From Lachnospira sp. (GTDB lineage Bacteria; Bacillota; Clostridia; Lachnospirales; Lachnospiraceae), in contig JAQUVV010000002.1 in the NCBI GenBank assembly GCA_028693195.1, positions 1-49,152 on the forward strand: a DNA stretch of 49,152 nucleotides. Reading direction: 5' to 3'. The translations under genes were made by a program, and so were the position numbers. Positions 10,922 through 21,045 of the stretch are shown one piece after another. How positions within the stretch are numbered: the first letter of the stretch is position 1; each line of letters opens with the position of its first letter. Below the pieces are notes generated by a model, which saw only the letters and a program-made list of their open reading frames with translations, was not told the DNA's origin and searched no databases.

Positions 10922-12742
10922 ATGGAAAAAGACATTCGAGGGTTGATTAAGAAACTGACAAATCACATTACATTGGAACACTGCGTCATAAGATTTATTA
11001 TGGCGTGGTGTTTTGTTAGTGTGCTCCAAACAGTAAATGCTTATATGGGCGGATATCACCAAATCGACCAGATCAATTTTATTAGAAACTTTCATTTTGG
11101 AACAACAATAATGTTGATTCTATGGATGTTTCTGTTGATATATGTATTGTTTGAGTTAGGAACTGTAAAATCAAAGAGAATATCAAATTATGTTGAAAAA
11201 TTAAGTCTACTTTTCATTTCTATAATATATGCCGTTCTTCAAGTGGTTATGGACACAGATATTTATTTCTGCATAGGGATGACAGCATTACTTGCGTTCG
11301 CGGTATGTTATTGTGTGAAGGATCGCTCTGCGTTACCTGCGAATATATCAAGGACCGCACTGATTGTAGGAATGATTGTTCTAGGAGTATTGTTTGTTGT
11401 ATTCACTGGGGGATGTACGATTGTTCGTTATCTATCTTATTCATCACCCAATTATGATCTTGGACTCTTTTCTCAAATGTTTCATTACATGAAGACAACT
11501 CTGACTATGAACAGTACCAGTGAAAGAGATATGCTGTTGTCACACTTTGCTGTTCATATATCACCTGCTTTTTATCTGATATTGCCCTTCTATGCATTGT
11601 TCTCATCACCAGCTACATTACAGTTGATGCAGGCTGTTGTCATTGCATTGGGACTGATACCATTGGCTGGAATTTGTAAGAATCATCAGATGTCTAGATT
11701 TGAGACGCTTCTAATGGGAATTGTTTATGTGTGTTATCCGGTTATGAGTGGAGGCTGTTTTTATGACATTCATGAGAATTTGTTCCTGCCAGTTTTTTTA
11801 TTGACGTTCCTATATTTTATAGAAAAGGATAGCTGGAGGGGAATTCTAATCAGTATGGCGTTGGTGTTCTCGGTGAAAGAGGATGCATCCATATATGTAG
11901 CATTCATTGCAATTTACATGATACTTGGTTTGAAAATGTATAAAAAAGGATTGGTTGTTTTGTCCTGTGCACTTGCATATTTTTCATTTACAACAATTCT
12001 GCTTAGTATCCTTGGCGATGGGGTCATGTCCTTCCGGTTTAATAATATGATTCTGGAAGATAACGGAAATATGCTAAGCATTATTAAGACGGTAATCATG
12101 CATCCTACATATGTAATGACGCAGATTATGCAGGAAGATAAAATCGAGTTCATTTTGCAGACTTTAGGACCACTATTGTTCATGCCACTATTTTCTAAGA
12201 AATGGTATCGATTTATCTTGGTTTGTCCATATATTCTGTTTAATTTGATGTCTGATTATACATATTTCCATAGCATTTATTTCCAATATGTATTTGGTTC
12301 CGGAACAATATTGATATACCTTGTGATTCTGAATGTGACAGATATGAGTGCAAAGGTGAAAATGCGTATGATTCCAATGCTGGCAGCGGCAGCAGTGCTG
12401 TTTTTCGTATCTATTATGTGGGTGAGGATAGATGCAGTTAAAGATTATCAAAAGTCCTATAATCAGGAAACTTATCAGATTCTTGAGGAAGGAATAAATC
12501 AGATACCCAAGGATGCATCTGTAATTGCTACTACATTTTTATGTCCAGCGCTGTCGGACAGAGATGAATTGTATGAGCTTTACTATACAGATCAGAAAGC
12601 AGAATATGTAGCATTGGACTTAAGAGTGGGGACAACAGAATACAACGTTCATACATATCTGGATAATCCGGAGTATGAGACGATTTATTATGTGCCAATG
12701 AAAATAGGTGTTTTTCGTGTGAAATCATGGAATGAGGAGTGA
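10922..12742 (+). CDS. DUF2079-like polytopic membrane protein
   Basis: 606 aa with many TM segments; YDLGLFSQMFHYM...HFAVHISPAFYLILPFYALFSSP...YDIHENLFLPVFLL motif set. Confidence 0.75.
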   Translation: MEKDIRGLIKKLTNHITLEHCVIRFIMAWCFVSVLQTVNAYMGGYHQIDQINFIRNFHFGTTIMLILWMFLLIYVLFELGTVKSKRISNYVEKLSLLFISIIYAVLQVVMDTDIYFCIGMTALLAFAVCYCVKDRSALPANISRTALIVGMIVLGVLFVVFTGGCTIVRYLSYSSPNYDLGLFSQMFHYMKTTLTMNSTSERDMLLSHFAVHISPAFYLILPFYALFSSPATLQLMQAVVIALGLIPLAGICKNHQMSRFETLLMGIVYVCYPVMSGGCFYDIHENLFLPVFLLTFLYFIEKDSWRGILISMALVFSVKEDASIYVAFIAIYMILGLKMYKKGLVVLSCALAYFSFTTILLSILGDGVMSFRFNNMILEDNGNMLSIIKTVIMHPTYVMTQIMQEDKIEFILQTLGPLLFMPLFSKKWYRFILVCPYILFNLMSDYTYFHSIYFQYVFGSGTILIYLVILNVTDMSAKVKMRMIPMLAAAAVLFFVSIMWVRIDAVKDYQKSYNQETYQILEEGINQIPKDASVIATTFLCPALSDRDELYELYYTDQKAEYVALDLRVGTTEYNVHTYLDNPEYETIYYVPMKIGVFRVKSWNEE

Positions 12743-12842
12743 AAAAGCGGATATGTTTTTTATTCTTTGAATTTGGACTTTATATTAAATCGATTTTATA
12801 GTATGATAAAAGTTGGGTAATTCAGTTGAAAGGATAAAGGTT

Positions 12843-14303
12843 ATGAAAATAGGATTTGATAATGAGAAATACTTAAAGATTCAGTCAGAACATATTATGG
12901 ATCGTATCGATAAGTTTGGAGACAAGCTTTATTTGGAGTTCGGTGGAAAGCTGTTTGATGATTATCATGCATCTAGAGTGCTTCCAGGCTTTGAACCAGA
13001 CAGTAAGCTGAAGATGTTATTGAAGCTGGCAGATCAGGCAGAAATAGTCATTGTAATCAGCGCATTTGATATTGAGAAGAATAAGGTTCGTGGAGATTTA
13101 GGAATCACATATGAAGAAGATGTTCTTCGTTTAAAGAAAGAATTTGAGGATATGGGGCTTTTTGTCGGCAGTGTATGTATCACACATTATACTGGACAGA
13201 AGTCAACAGACGCCTATAGACAGAGATTAAAGAAGATGGGAATCACGACGTATATTCATCATCTGATTGATGGTTATCCTGCGAATATTTCTCATATTGT
13301 CAGTGATGAAGGATTTGGAAAGAATGATTATATCATCACATCTCGTCCATTGGTAGTGATTACAGCGCCAGGACCTGGAAGTGGAAAGATGGCCACTTGT
13401 CTGTCACAGTTGTATAATGAGAATAAGCATGGGATTAAGGCTGGATATGCGAAGTTTGAGACATTTCCTATCTGGAATCTTCCATTGAAGCATCCTGTTA
13501 ATCTGGCATATGAGGCAGCAACGGCTGATTTGAATGATGTGAACATGATTGATCCATTCCATTTGGAAGCATATGGAGAAACAACGGTCAATTACAATCG
13601 TGATATAGAGATATTCCCTGTTTTAGATGCGATGTTTAAGGAGATTTATGGAAGTAATCCATATAAGTCTCCAACAGATATGGGCGTTAATATGGCAGGT
13701 AATTGCATCTTTGATGATGAAGCATGTCGTTATGCATCGAATATGGAAATTATTCGTAGATACTATAACAGTCTGAATAAGGCATCTATAGATGGAACTC
13801 ATGATCATGAGGTCTTGAAGATCGAATTGATTATGAAGCAGGCAGGTATTGTTCCAGAAGACCGAGCAGTTGTGGCAGCAGCCAAGAAGCTTGCAAATGA
13901 GAAGGATCTTCCAGTTGCAGCGTTAGAGCTTCCAGACGGTAAGATTATTACCGGAAAGACATCGATTCTTCTTGGACCATCTGCAGCAGTCCTTCTAAAT
14001 GCATTGAAGATTTTGGCGGGGATTGATCATGATACGCATATTATTTCACCAGCTGCCATCGAACCGATTCAGTCTCTGAAGGTGAATTACCTAGGAAGTA
14101 AGAATCCAAGGCTGCATACAGATGAAGTTCTGATTGCACTGTCTGTGGGAGCATCAACAGATGAGAATGCGGCTCGCGCACTAAAGCAGCTTCCAAAGCT
14201 TGCTGGATGTGATGTGCATACCACAAGTATTTTAACTGATATTGATCAGAAGACATTTAAGAGATTGGGCATGCATGTGACCAGTGAAGTATTTAATAAG
14301 TAG
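12843..14303 (+). CDS. DUF1846 domain-containing protein
   Basis: MKIGFDNEKYLKIQSEHIMDRIDKFGDKLYLEFGGKLFDDYHASRVLPGF; start with upstream aaagg. Confidence 0.92.
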   Translation: MKIGFDNEKYLKIQSEHIMDRIDKFGDKLYLEFGGKLFDDYHASRVLPGFEPDSKLKMLLKLADQAEIVIVISAFDIEKNKVRGDLGITYEEDVLRLKKEFEDMGLFVGSVCITHYTGQKSTDAYRQRLKKMGITTYIHHLIDGYPANISHIVSDEGFGKNDYIITSRPLVVITAPGPGSGKMATCLSQLYNENKHGIKAGYAKFETFPIWNLPLKHPVNLAYEAATADLNDVNMIDPFHLEAYGETTVNYNRDIEIFPVLDAMFKEIYGSNPYKSPTDMGVNMAGNCIFDDEACRYASNMEIIRRYYNSLNKASIDGTHDHEVLKIELIMKQAGIVPEDRAVVAAAKKLANEKDLPVAALELPDGKIITGKTSILLGPSAAVLLNALKILAGIDHDTHIISPAAIEPIQSLKVNYLGSKNPRLHTDEVLIALSVGASTDENAARALKQLPKLAGCDVHTTSILTDIDQKTFKRLGMHVTSEVFNK

Positions 14304-14318
14304 GATTTTTAATAAAAG

Positions 14319-14357
14319 AAAACTGCGACTTAAGAATATTTTAAGTCGCAGTTTTTC
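14319..14357. terminator. bidirectional terminator between convergent genes
   Basis: aaaactgcgacttaa-gaatat-tttaagtcgcagttttt. Confidence 0.85.
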
Positions 14358-14400
14358 ATTTTTGTAAGTCTGTTTTATGTACGAATATTGAGCAACGTGG

Positions 14401-15819
14401 TTACTTGAATTTCGCTTCTTTTAATTTATTCAAGTATTTATTCGTCTCAGCGACAACGACACCACTTAGTGCAACTACGGCAATTAAGTTCGGAATTGCC
14501 ATCAATCCGTTAAAGATGTCTGCAATGGTCCATACAGCTGATACAGTCATGTATGGTCCGATAAATACACAGGCAATATATAACCAGCGATAACCCTTTA
14601 AAGCTTTCTTCTTATCACCGATAAGGTATTCTAAGCATTTCTCACTATAGTAATCCCAGCCAAGAATCGTTGTAAATGCAAAGAATACAAGACAAAGCAT
14701 TAAGATAAAGGAAGCTACGACGTCTGGAAATGGAAGTCCCATCTGGAAAGCCTTCGTTGTAACAGCGACTCCTTCAAGTCCCATGTCCCATGCACCTGTA
14801 ATAACAATTGCAAGACCAGTCATGGTACAGATGATTAAAGTATCGATGACTGTTCCCATCATGGAAATCAATCCCTGCTTGGCAGGAGAATCAGTAGTAG
14901 CAGCAGCGGCAGCAATTGGAGCACTTCCCAGTCCGGCCTCGTTAGAAAAGATTCCTCTTGCAATACCTTTCTGCATGGCCATGATCATGGCACCGATTGC
15001 ACCACCGGCAGCAGCACGCAGACCAAATGCACTCTGTACAATCGTTACGACTGCATCAGGAATTGCGGAAGCATTACATACAAGAATAATCACGACAGCA
15101 GCAATATATACAAATGCCATGAATGGAACAATCACTTCTGCAACGGAAGAAATTCTCTTTAATCCACCGATAATTACGAGGGCAACACAGATTGTAAGCA
15201 GGATACCAGCAATTACGACAGTCCATGAATAGCTTCTGCCAAACAGGTTTACTGTCCAGGTATTCGTTGGATCAAAGAAGTTATTGACAGCACTGGTAAT
15301 ACCATTGATCTGTGTAAATGTACCTATACCTAATAAACCGACTCCAACACCGAAGAAGGCAAAGATTTTTGCAAGCCATTTCCACTTGTGCCCCATACCG
15401 TTTTCAATATAGTAGAAAGGCCCACCAATAATGGAACCATCTTCTTTTACAACACGATACTTGACGGAGAGAAGACATTCTGCATACTTTGTAACTGTTC
15501 CGACTAATGCAGCAATCCACATCCAGAACAGGGCACCGGGACCACCAGCAACAATTGCAGTAGCAACACCGACGATATTACCAGTTCCGATAGTTGCGGA
15601 AAGTGCGGTACAAAGAGCGGCAAAGCTGGATACTTCACCTGCACCGTCGGATTTTTCATTGGCAAGAAGATTCTTCACAGCCAATGGCAGCTTGCGAATC
15701 TGCAATCCTTTCAGTCGAATTGTCAGGAATAATCCAACAGATAAAATAAGTACAATCAGGGGAATTCCCCAGATAAAATCGTCCATTTTGACGAGTATTG
15801 CATTAATGGTACTAAACAT
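14401..15819 (-). CDS. AGCS family sodium:alanine/amino-acid symporter
   Basis: ALSATIGTGNIVGVATAIVAGGPGALFWMWIAALVGTVTKYAE; start MFSTIN after ggagga RBS. Confidence 0.93.
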   Translation of the reverse strand: MFSTINAILVKMDDFIWGIPLIVLILSVGLFLTIRLKGLQIRKLPLAVKNLLANEKSDGAGEVSSFAALCTALSATIGTGNIVGVATAIVAGGPGALFWMWIAALVGTVTKYAECLLSVKYRVVKEDGSIIGGPFYYIENGMGHKWKWLAKIFAFFGVGVGLLGIGTFTQINGITSAVNNFFDPTNTWTVNLFGRSYSWTVVIAGILLTICVALVIIGGLKRISSVAEVIVPFMAFVYIAAVVIILVCNASAIPDAVVTIVQSAFGLRAAAGGAIGAMIMAMQKGIARGIFSNEAGLGSAPIAAAAATTDSPAKQGLISMMGTVIDTLIICTMTGLAIVITGAWDMGLEGVAVTTKAFQMGLPFPDVVASFILMLCLVFFAFTTILGWDYYSEKCLEYLIGDKKKALKGYRWLYIACVFIGPYMTVSAVWTIADIFNGLMAIPNLIAVVALSGVVVAETNKYLNKLKEAKFK

Positions 15820-16092
15820 AATTTCCTCCAAGATGTAACATTTTTAAATAACCCATTAAAGATACCATAAAAGACAAGTGTTTGTCTAGCAAAGACAGAG
15901 AAAAACTGGAAAATCTAATATAATAAAGTGTATTAAATTTAGTACATTACCATAATGAATAGATTTAGCAAGGAAATTTTGTTAGAATGTGTTAATCGTT
16001 TATGTTTACATAGGATGCTCGTCTCTGTGTGAATATAACAACAATTATAGTTGCTTTCAAAGTTTGTGGTAGAAGCAAGAATGGAGGATTGT

Positions 16093-17280
16093 ATGATCGC
16101 AGAGAATATGGTAGGAATGGTGAAGAATAGTTCAGTGATTCGTCAGATGTTTGAAGAGGGAAATAGACTTGCGAAGCTTTATGGTGCAGAGAACGTATAT
16201 GATTTCTCATTGGGAAATCCTAATGTGCCAGCTCCAGCTGAGGTGAATGCGGCAATTAAGGAAATCGTTGATTCTGAGGAGTCAACATTTATTCATGGAT
16301 ATATGAGTAATGCGGGGTATGAAGATGTAAGAGAAGCAATTGCTCAGTCTTTAAATAAGAGATTTGATACACATTTTAATTTGACGAATATTGTAATGAC
16401 AGTAGGTGCTGCTGGAGGATTGAATTCTATTCTTAGAACAATCTTAAATCCAGGAGAAGAGGTCATGACATTCGCACCTTTCTTCGGAGAATACCGCAAT
16501 TACGTTGCAAACTTCGGGGGAAAGCTGGTTGTTGTTCCACCGAATACAGTTGATTTTCAGCCAAAGCTGGATGAGTTTGAGAAGATGATTACGCCAAAGA
16601 CAAAGGCAGTTATTGTGAATAATCCAAACAATCCAACAGGTGTCGTATATTCAGAAGAAACAATTAAGAAGCTTGCTGCAATTATGGAATCAAAGCAGAA
16701 GGAATTTGGCACGGAGATTTTCCTAATTGCAGATGAACCATATAGAGAATTGGCATATGATGGTGTGGAAGTTCCATATTTGACAAAGTATTACGATAAT
16801 ACGGTTGTTGGTTATTCTTATAGCAAATCTTTGTCTTTACCAGGAGATCGTATTGGATATTTAGTTATTCCAGACGAAGTTGCAGATGCAGAAGATATGA
16901 AGGCAGCAGCAAGTGTTGCAACACGTATCTTAGGATTTGTAAATGCGCCATCTTTGATGCAGAGAGTTGTTGCAAAGTGTTTAGATGCCAAGGTGAATGT
17001 AGAGGCATATGATAAGAACAGAACTGCATTATATAATGGATTGAAAGACTTGGGATTTGAATGTATTAAGCCGGAAGGAGCATTCTATCTGTTTGTGAAG
17101 TCACCAGTAGAAGATGAGAAGGTATTCTGTGAGGTTGCTAAGAAACATAACATTTTGATTGTTCCAGGTTCTACATTTGGATGTGCTGGATATGTAAGAA
17201 TGGCTTATTGTGTTTCTTACGAGACGATTGTCAATTCATTGCCACATTTTGCTGAGGTTGCCAAAGAACTGGGACTGTAA
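16093..17280 (+). CDS. pyridoxal phosphate-dependent aminotransferase (class I/II)
   Basis: NPNNPTGVVYSEE, YSYSKSLSLPGDRIGYLV; ggagg RBS before ATG at 16093. Confidence 0.9.
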   Translation: MIAENMVGMVKNSSVIRQMFEEGNRLAKLYGAENVYDFSLGNPNVPAPAEVNAAIKEIVDSEESTFIHGYMSNAGYEDVREAIAQSLNKRFDTHFNLTNIVMTVGAAGGLNSILRTILNPGEEVMTFAPFFGEYRNYVANFGGKLVVVPPNTVDFQPKLDEFEKMITPKTKAVIVNNPNNPTGVVYSEETIKKLAAIMESKQKEFGTEIFLIADEPYRELAYDGVEVPYLTKYYDNTVVGYSYSKSLSLPGDRIGYLVIPDEVADAEDMKAAASVATRILGFVNAPSLMQRVVAKCLDAKVNVEAYDKNRTALYNGLKDLGFECIKPEGAFYLFVKSPVEDEKVFCEVAKKHNILIVPGSTFGCAGYVRMAYCVSYETIVNSLPHFAEVAKELGL

Positions 17281-17367
17281 TACAAAAACATCAGTGTGAT
17301 TATGAATATTGAAAATAACATAAAGAGGCACTTTTATAGAAAGAGTCTTTCAGAAAGGAAGATGCAT

Positions 17368-18429
17368 ATGAAACCATGGGAAAAGAATATCAGAACTGTT
17401 GAACCTTATGTTCCTGGAGAACAGCCAAAGGTTGCAGGAATTATTAAGTTAAATACCAATGAGAATCCATATCCACCAACACCAAAGGCAGTAGAGGCAG
17501 CAGCACATTTTGATATGGACAGGCTGCGTCTATATCCAGATCCACAAGTGTCTGATTTGGTCAGTGCGATTGCAGAACATTACGGAATGGATAAGGATCA
17601 GGTGTTTGTAGGAGTGGGATCAGATGATGTACTTGCAATGTGTTTCATGACATTTTTTAATTCAGAGAAACCAATATTGTTTCCGAACATTTCTTATTCA
17701 TTTTACAGCGTATGGGCAGATTTATACCGCATTCCATATGAAAGACCTGCATTGGATGAGAATTTTAAGATTGTGCCATCAGACTATTATAAGGAAAATG
17801 GCGGTGTTGTATTCCCAAATCCCAATGCACCAACAGCTCTTTACATGGGATTAGATCAGGTAGAGGATATTATTAAACATAATCAGGATGTGGTCGTGAT
17901 TGTTGATGAAGCCTATATTGATTTCGGAGGCAAGTCCGCATTAGAATTAGTGAATAAGTATGAGAACCTGCTGGTTGTTCAGACATTTTCAAAATCACGT
18001 TCCATGGCCGGAATGAGAATTGGATTCGCGTTTGGTAATCCTGCATTAATCAAGGCATTAAATGACGTGAAGTTTTCATTCAACTCTTACACCATGAACA
18101 TGACATCTATTGCATATGGTGTCGAGGCGGTGAAGGATCAGAAGTATTTTGAGAGTACCTGTAAGAAGATTATTGCGACTAGAGAAAGGGCTGTACAGGA
18201 GCTGACAAAGCTTGGCTTTACATTTCCAGAATCCAGTGCGAACTTTATATTTGCGACACATAAAAGTGTTCCTGCAAAGGAAATTTTTGAAAAGCTGAAG
18301 GAAAAGAAAATATATGTACGATATTTCAATCAGCCATTGATTGATAATCATCTTCGAATCACCATTGGAACAGATGAACAGATGGAGCAGTTGTTTACAG
18401 CGTTGAAAGAAATCGTTTCAGAAATATAA
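17368..18429 (+). CDS. hisC: histidinol-phosphate aminotransferase-like
   Basis: IIKLNTNENPYPPTPKAVEAA, VGVGSDDVLAMCF, VVIVDEAYIDFGG, FSKSRSMAGMRIGFAFG; no other his genes nearby. Confidence 0.85.
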   Translation: MKPWEKNIRTVEPYVPGEQPKVAGIIKLNTNENPYPPTPKAVEAAAHFDMDRLRLYPDPQVSDLVSAIAEHYGMDKDQVFVGVGSDDVLAMCFMTFFNSEKPILFPNISYSFYSVWADLYRIPYERPALDENFKIVPSDYYKENGGVVFPNPNAPTALYMGLDQVEDIIKHNQDVVVIVDEAYIDFGGKSALELVNKYENLLVVQTFSKSRSMAGMRIGFAFGNPALIKALNDVKFSFNSYTMNMTSIAYGVEAVKDQKYFESTCKKIIATRERAVQELTKLGFTFPESSANFIFATHKSVPAKEIFEKLKEKKIYVRYFNQPLIDNHLRITIGTDEQMEQLFTALKEIVSEI

Positions 18430-18432
18430 GCC

Positions 18433-18566
18433 GCAGAGTATATGTCACGCCAACACAGGCACGCTTTCGCTACACCTCGCTCGTTGCGTTACATAATGCA
18501 CTAAAAGACAGTGCATAAGTAACGACGGCTCACTAGTACCTGCTTATGGCATAACACATACTCTGC
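18433..18566. repeat. ~134-bp imperfect palindromic element
   Basis: Outer arms gcagagtatatgtcacgcc / ggcataacacatactctgc; inner arms gttacataatgcac / gtgcataagtaac. Confidence 0.6.
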
Positions 18567-18642
18567 GACATACACGTAAATCAAGATTTATCGATGAATC
18601 GATTTCTTGCAAGTCCAGATAAACAAGGAAAGAGGTAAGACT

Positions 18643-19263
18643 ATGGCAGTGCCATTTGAGCAGAGAAATTTTCAAAAGGAACTGGATAGATTGATACTGA
18701 AACAGGAGACCGCGGGAATTGTTCCGCGGCTTTTGCTGCATAGCTGTTGTGCACCGTGCAGCAGTTATGTGATTGAGTATTTGTCCCAGTTTTTCCATAT
18801 TACGGTTTTTTATTATAACCCGAATATATCAAAAGAAGAGGAATATAGAAAGAGAGTTGCTGAACAGAAACGATTTATTCAGGAGTTTCCAGCAAAATAT
18901 CCAGTGGATTTTGTGGAGGGAGAATATGATACGGAACGATTTTATGATTGTGCAAAAGGGTATGAAACATGTAAAGAAGGTGGAGCACGCTGCTTTCACT
19001 GCTATGAGCTTCGCTTGAGAAGGACTGCACAGCTGGCGAAAGAGATGAATGTAGATTATTTTACGACCACATTATCCATTAGTCCGTTAAAAAATAGTGT
19101 TAAGCTGAATCAAATCGGGTTACAATTAGAAGAAGAGTTCGGTGTGAGATATCTGCTGTCTGACTTTAAGAAGAAAGAGGGATATAAGCGTTCTATTGAA
19201 CTTTCCAGAGAATATAATCTGTATAGACAGAATTACTGTGGATGTGTGTATTCTCAGGTTTAA
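18643..19263 (+). CDS. queH: epoxyqueuosine reductase QueH (DUF208 family)
   Basis: LLHSCCAPCSSYVIEYL, FYYNPNI, CFHCYELRLRRTAQLA, NYCGC. Confidence 0.92.
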   Translation: MAVPFEQRNFQKELDRLILKQETAGIVPRLLLHSCCAPCSSYVIEYLSQFFHITVFYYNPNISKEEEYRKRVAEQKRFIQEFPAKYPVDFVEGEYDTERFYDCAKGYETCKEGGARCFHCYELRLRRTAQLAKEMNVDYFTTTLSISPLKNSVKLNQIGLQLEEEFGVRYLLSDFKKKEGYKRSIELSREYNLYRQNYCGCVYSQV

Positions 19264-19379
19264 AGTACATTGCTTTTATAGAGGTAAATGTGCTATAATT
19301 TTCCATTATAGATACGAAGCAGAAATCTTGTATTTTTGTTGATTTTAGAATGGAATGAATTATCATAAGGAGGCTCGAT

Positions 19380-20003
19380 ATGGCAAAGAAGGGTAAGTTT
19401 GCGAAGTTTTTATTAGGTGCAGGTGCAGTGGCAGTTGCAGGTAAGGTCGCATATAACAAGTATAAGACTACAAAAGAGAAGTTCGTGAAAGAAGAGAACG
19501 AAAGTGTAGATAATGAAGTTAAGAAGTATAATGCAATCTGTGAGAACAAGGTCGTTGAGATTGAAGATGAGGAATTTGCAGGATGTGAATTAAAGTCAGT
19601 GGCATCTAAGACAGTTCTTGACTTAGGTCTTGCAGTATTTGAGAAGGATGTATATATCAATTTTTCAAGTACTGCCAGCAATGTGACGATTATTTTGCCA
19701 GAGGGCGTGAATGCAACATGTGATATCGATAAGACGGTCAGTGGTGTGCGTAATTTGGTAGATAATGTTGATGAAGACGGAATTCATACGGTATACATTA
19801 TTGGAAAAGCAGTTGCAAGCAATGTAGAGGTTATTCCAGTGAACTTCTATGTAGATGATGATGATGATTTTGAGGATGACAATTTCTCAGAGGATGAGTC
19901 AGAAGATACAGAAACAGTTGAAGAAAAAGCTGAGGAAACATCTAAAGAAGCTGATGAAGAAACCGATGACGACACATTAAAAGTTGAAGAAGTAACAGAA
20001 TAA
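19380..20003 (+). CDS. hypothetical protein with a very acidic C-terminal tail
   Basis: Good RBS (aaggagg); N-terminal hydrophobic segment; C-terminus DDDDDFEDDNFSEDESEDTETVEEKAEE... Confidence 0.7.
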   Translation: MAKKGKFAKFLLGAGAVAVAGKVAYNKYKTTKEKFVKEENESVDNEVKKYNAICENKVVEIEDEEFAGCELKSVASKTVLDLGLAVFEKDVYINFSSTASNVTIILPEGVNATCDIDKTVSGVRNLVDNVDEDGIHTVYIIGKAVASNVEVIPVNFYVDDDDDFEDDNFSEDESEDTETVEEKAEETSKEADEETDDDTLKVEEVTE

Positions 20004-20005
20004 TT

Positions 20006-20752
20006 ATGAAACATAGAGATAAAATGATTGAATATTTTTCAAATATAGATCGTAATTCAGTTGTATCCGCTAATAAACTTTATGAGGAGCACTTTGCCAG
20101 AATGACAGAGAGCTCCTTCTTTAAAGCAATGGAGCGGCTTGCAAAGGATGGAATCCTCATTCGCGTCGGAAAAGGGATGTATGCACCTGGAGATATTGGG
20201 CTTGCAGAGAAATCTGTAAAAAAGGGGAGCACAGCCGAAACGCGGGCTCAGGATGTGACAGAAGAAACAAGTTCTCCTGAAGAAGCACTTCTGAATTATT
20301 ACTTTGGTGAAAACAATGATAATGGATTGTTCGTTGGCTATCGTCTGTATAACAAGTATGCACTCACCCATGTAAAGAAAGATTCCATAGAATTATTTTC
20401 TAATATTGTTCAAAAAGAAAGCTGCAATCATGGGAACATTCATGTGAGAAAAGTCAATATAGAGTTAGATTTTGAGAACGCAAAAGTACTGGAAGCATTG
20501 GAAATTATGCAGCATTATTATGAAATTGAGGAATTGAATAAGATGAAATTTGCAAGATATGCAAGACAGTTTGCCAGAGGATATTCGGATGAAGCAGCAG
20601 TCTATGTCATTGAGCACGTGAAGTATAAGAAAAGCACCATTGCATTCATGAAGAAAATTCTGGAAATGTATAAGGTGAAGAATTCTCTTCAACAGTTTCT
20701 AAGTTATGCATCTACATATAAAGTTCCAGCAGTGCAACGAGTTGCAAGGTAG
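20006..20752 (+). CDS. wHTH protein, AbiEi-like N-terminal domain (tentative)
   Basis: N-terminal winged-helix pattern SFFKAMERLAKDGILIRVGKGMYAPGD, as in AbiEi-type antitoxin/DUF6088-like proteins. Confidence 0.5.
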   Translation: MKHRDKMIEYFSNIDRNSVVSANKLYEEHFARMTESSFFKAMERLAKDGILIRVGKGMYAPGDIGLAEKSVKKGSTAETRAQDVTEETSSPEEALLNYYFGENNDNGLFVGYRLYNKYALTHVKKDSIELFSNIVQKESCNHGNIHVRKVNIELDFENAKVLEALEIMQHYYEIEELNKMKFARYARQFARGYSDEAAVYVIEHVKYKKSTIAFMKKILEMYKVKNSLQQFLSYASTYKVPAVQRVAR

Positions 20753-20882
20753 CGAAGCGTGTTCCGGGGAACGGAGTGAGCTGAAATAAGAAACCAAATG
20801 ATATAAAAGAATTTTAAGAAATGACTTTACATTTAACATGACAGTGGTTATAATGATGTCTATTACAAAACAAACAAATATA

Positions 20883-20980
20883 AGCAGAGTAGAATTGTGT
20901 GCGTTAAGTGCCAGGTGAACAGGGAGTTGTCACCCGGACGAAAAGAGTTTCTTGCGGTACATGGTTCGCATCCCGCTGCT
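20883..20980 (+). ncRNA. tetrahydrofolate (THF) riboswitch
   Basis: agcagagtagaattgtgtgcgttaagtgccaggtgaacagggagttgtcacccggacg...cggtacatggttcgcatcccgctgct matches the THF riboswitch core (GAGUAGA, GCGUUAAGUG, GGUGAACAGGGA, ...GCAUCCCGCU); P1 agcag/ctgct; lies upstream of a FolT-like gene. Confidence 0.88.
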
Positions 20981-21045
20981 ACATAATCTGGATAATTTTA
21001 CCTCTTATGTAGGGCATATTGCTTATACAAAGGAGGTATTTTTTT

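Noticed and set aside
14783-15838. Plus-strand ORFs opposite the AGCS symporter (14783..15232, 15431..15838)
   Set aside because: Ala/Ile/Pro-rich translations are the expected shadow of the antisense membrane-protein frame.
15831-16050. Glycine-type riboswitch upstream of the AGCS symporter
   Set aside because: No recognisable glycine aptamer core was found in the 5' region on the minus strand.
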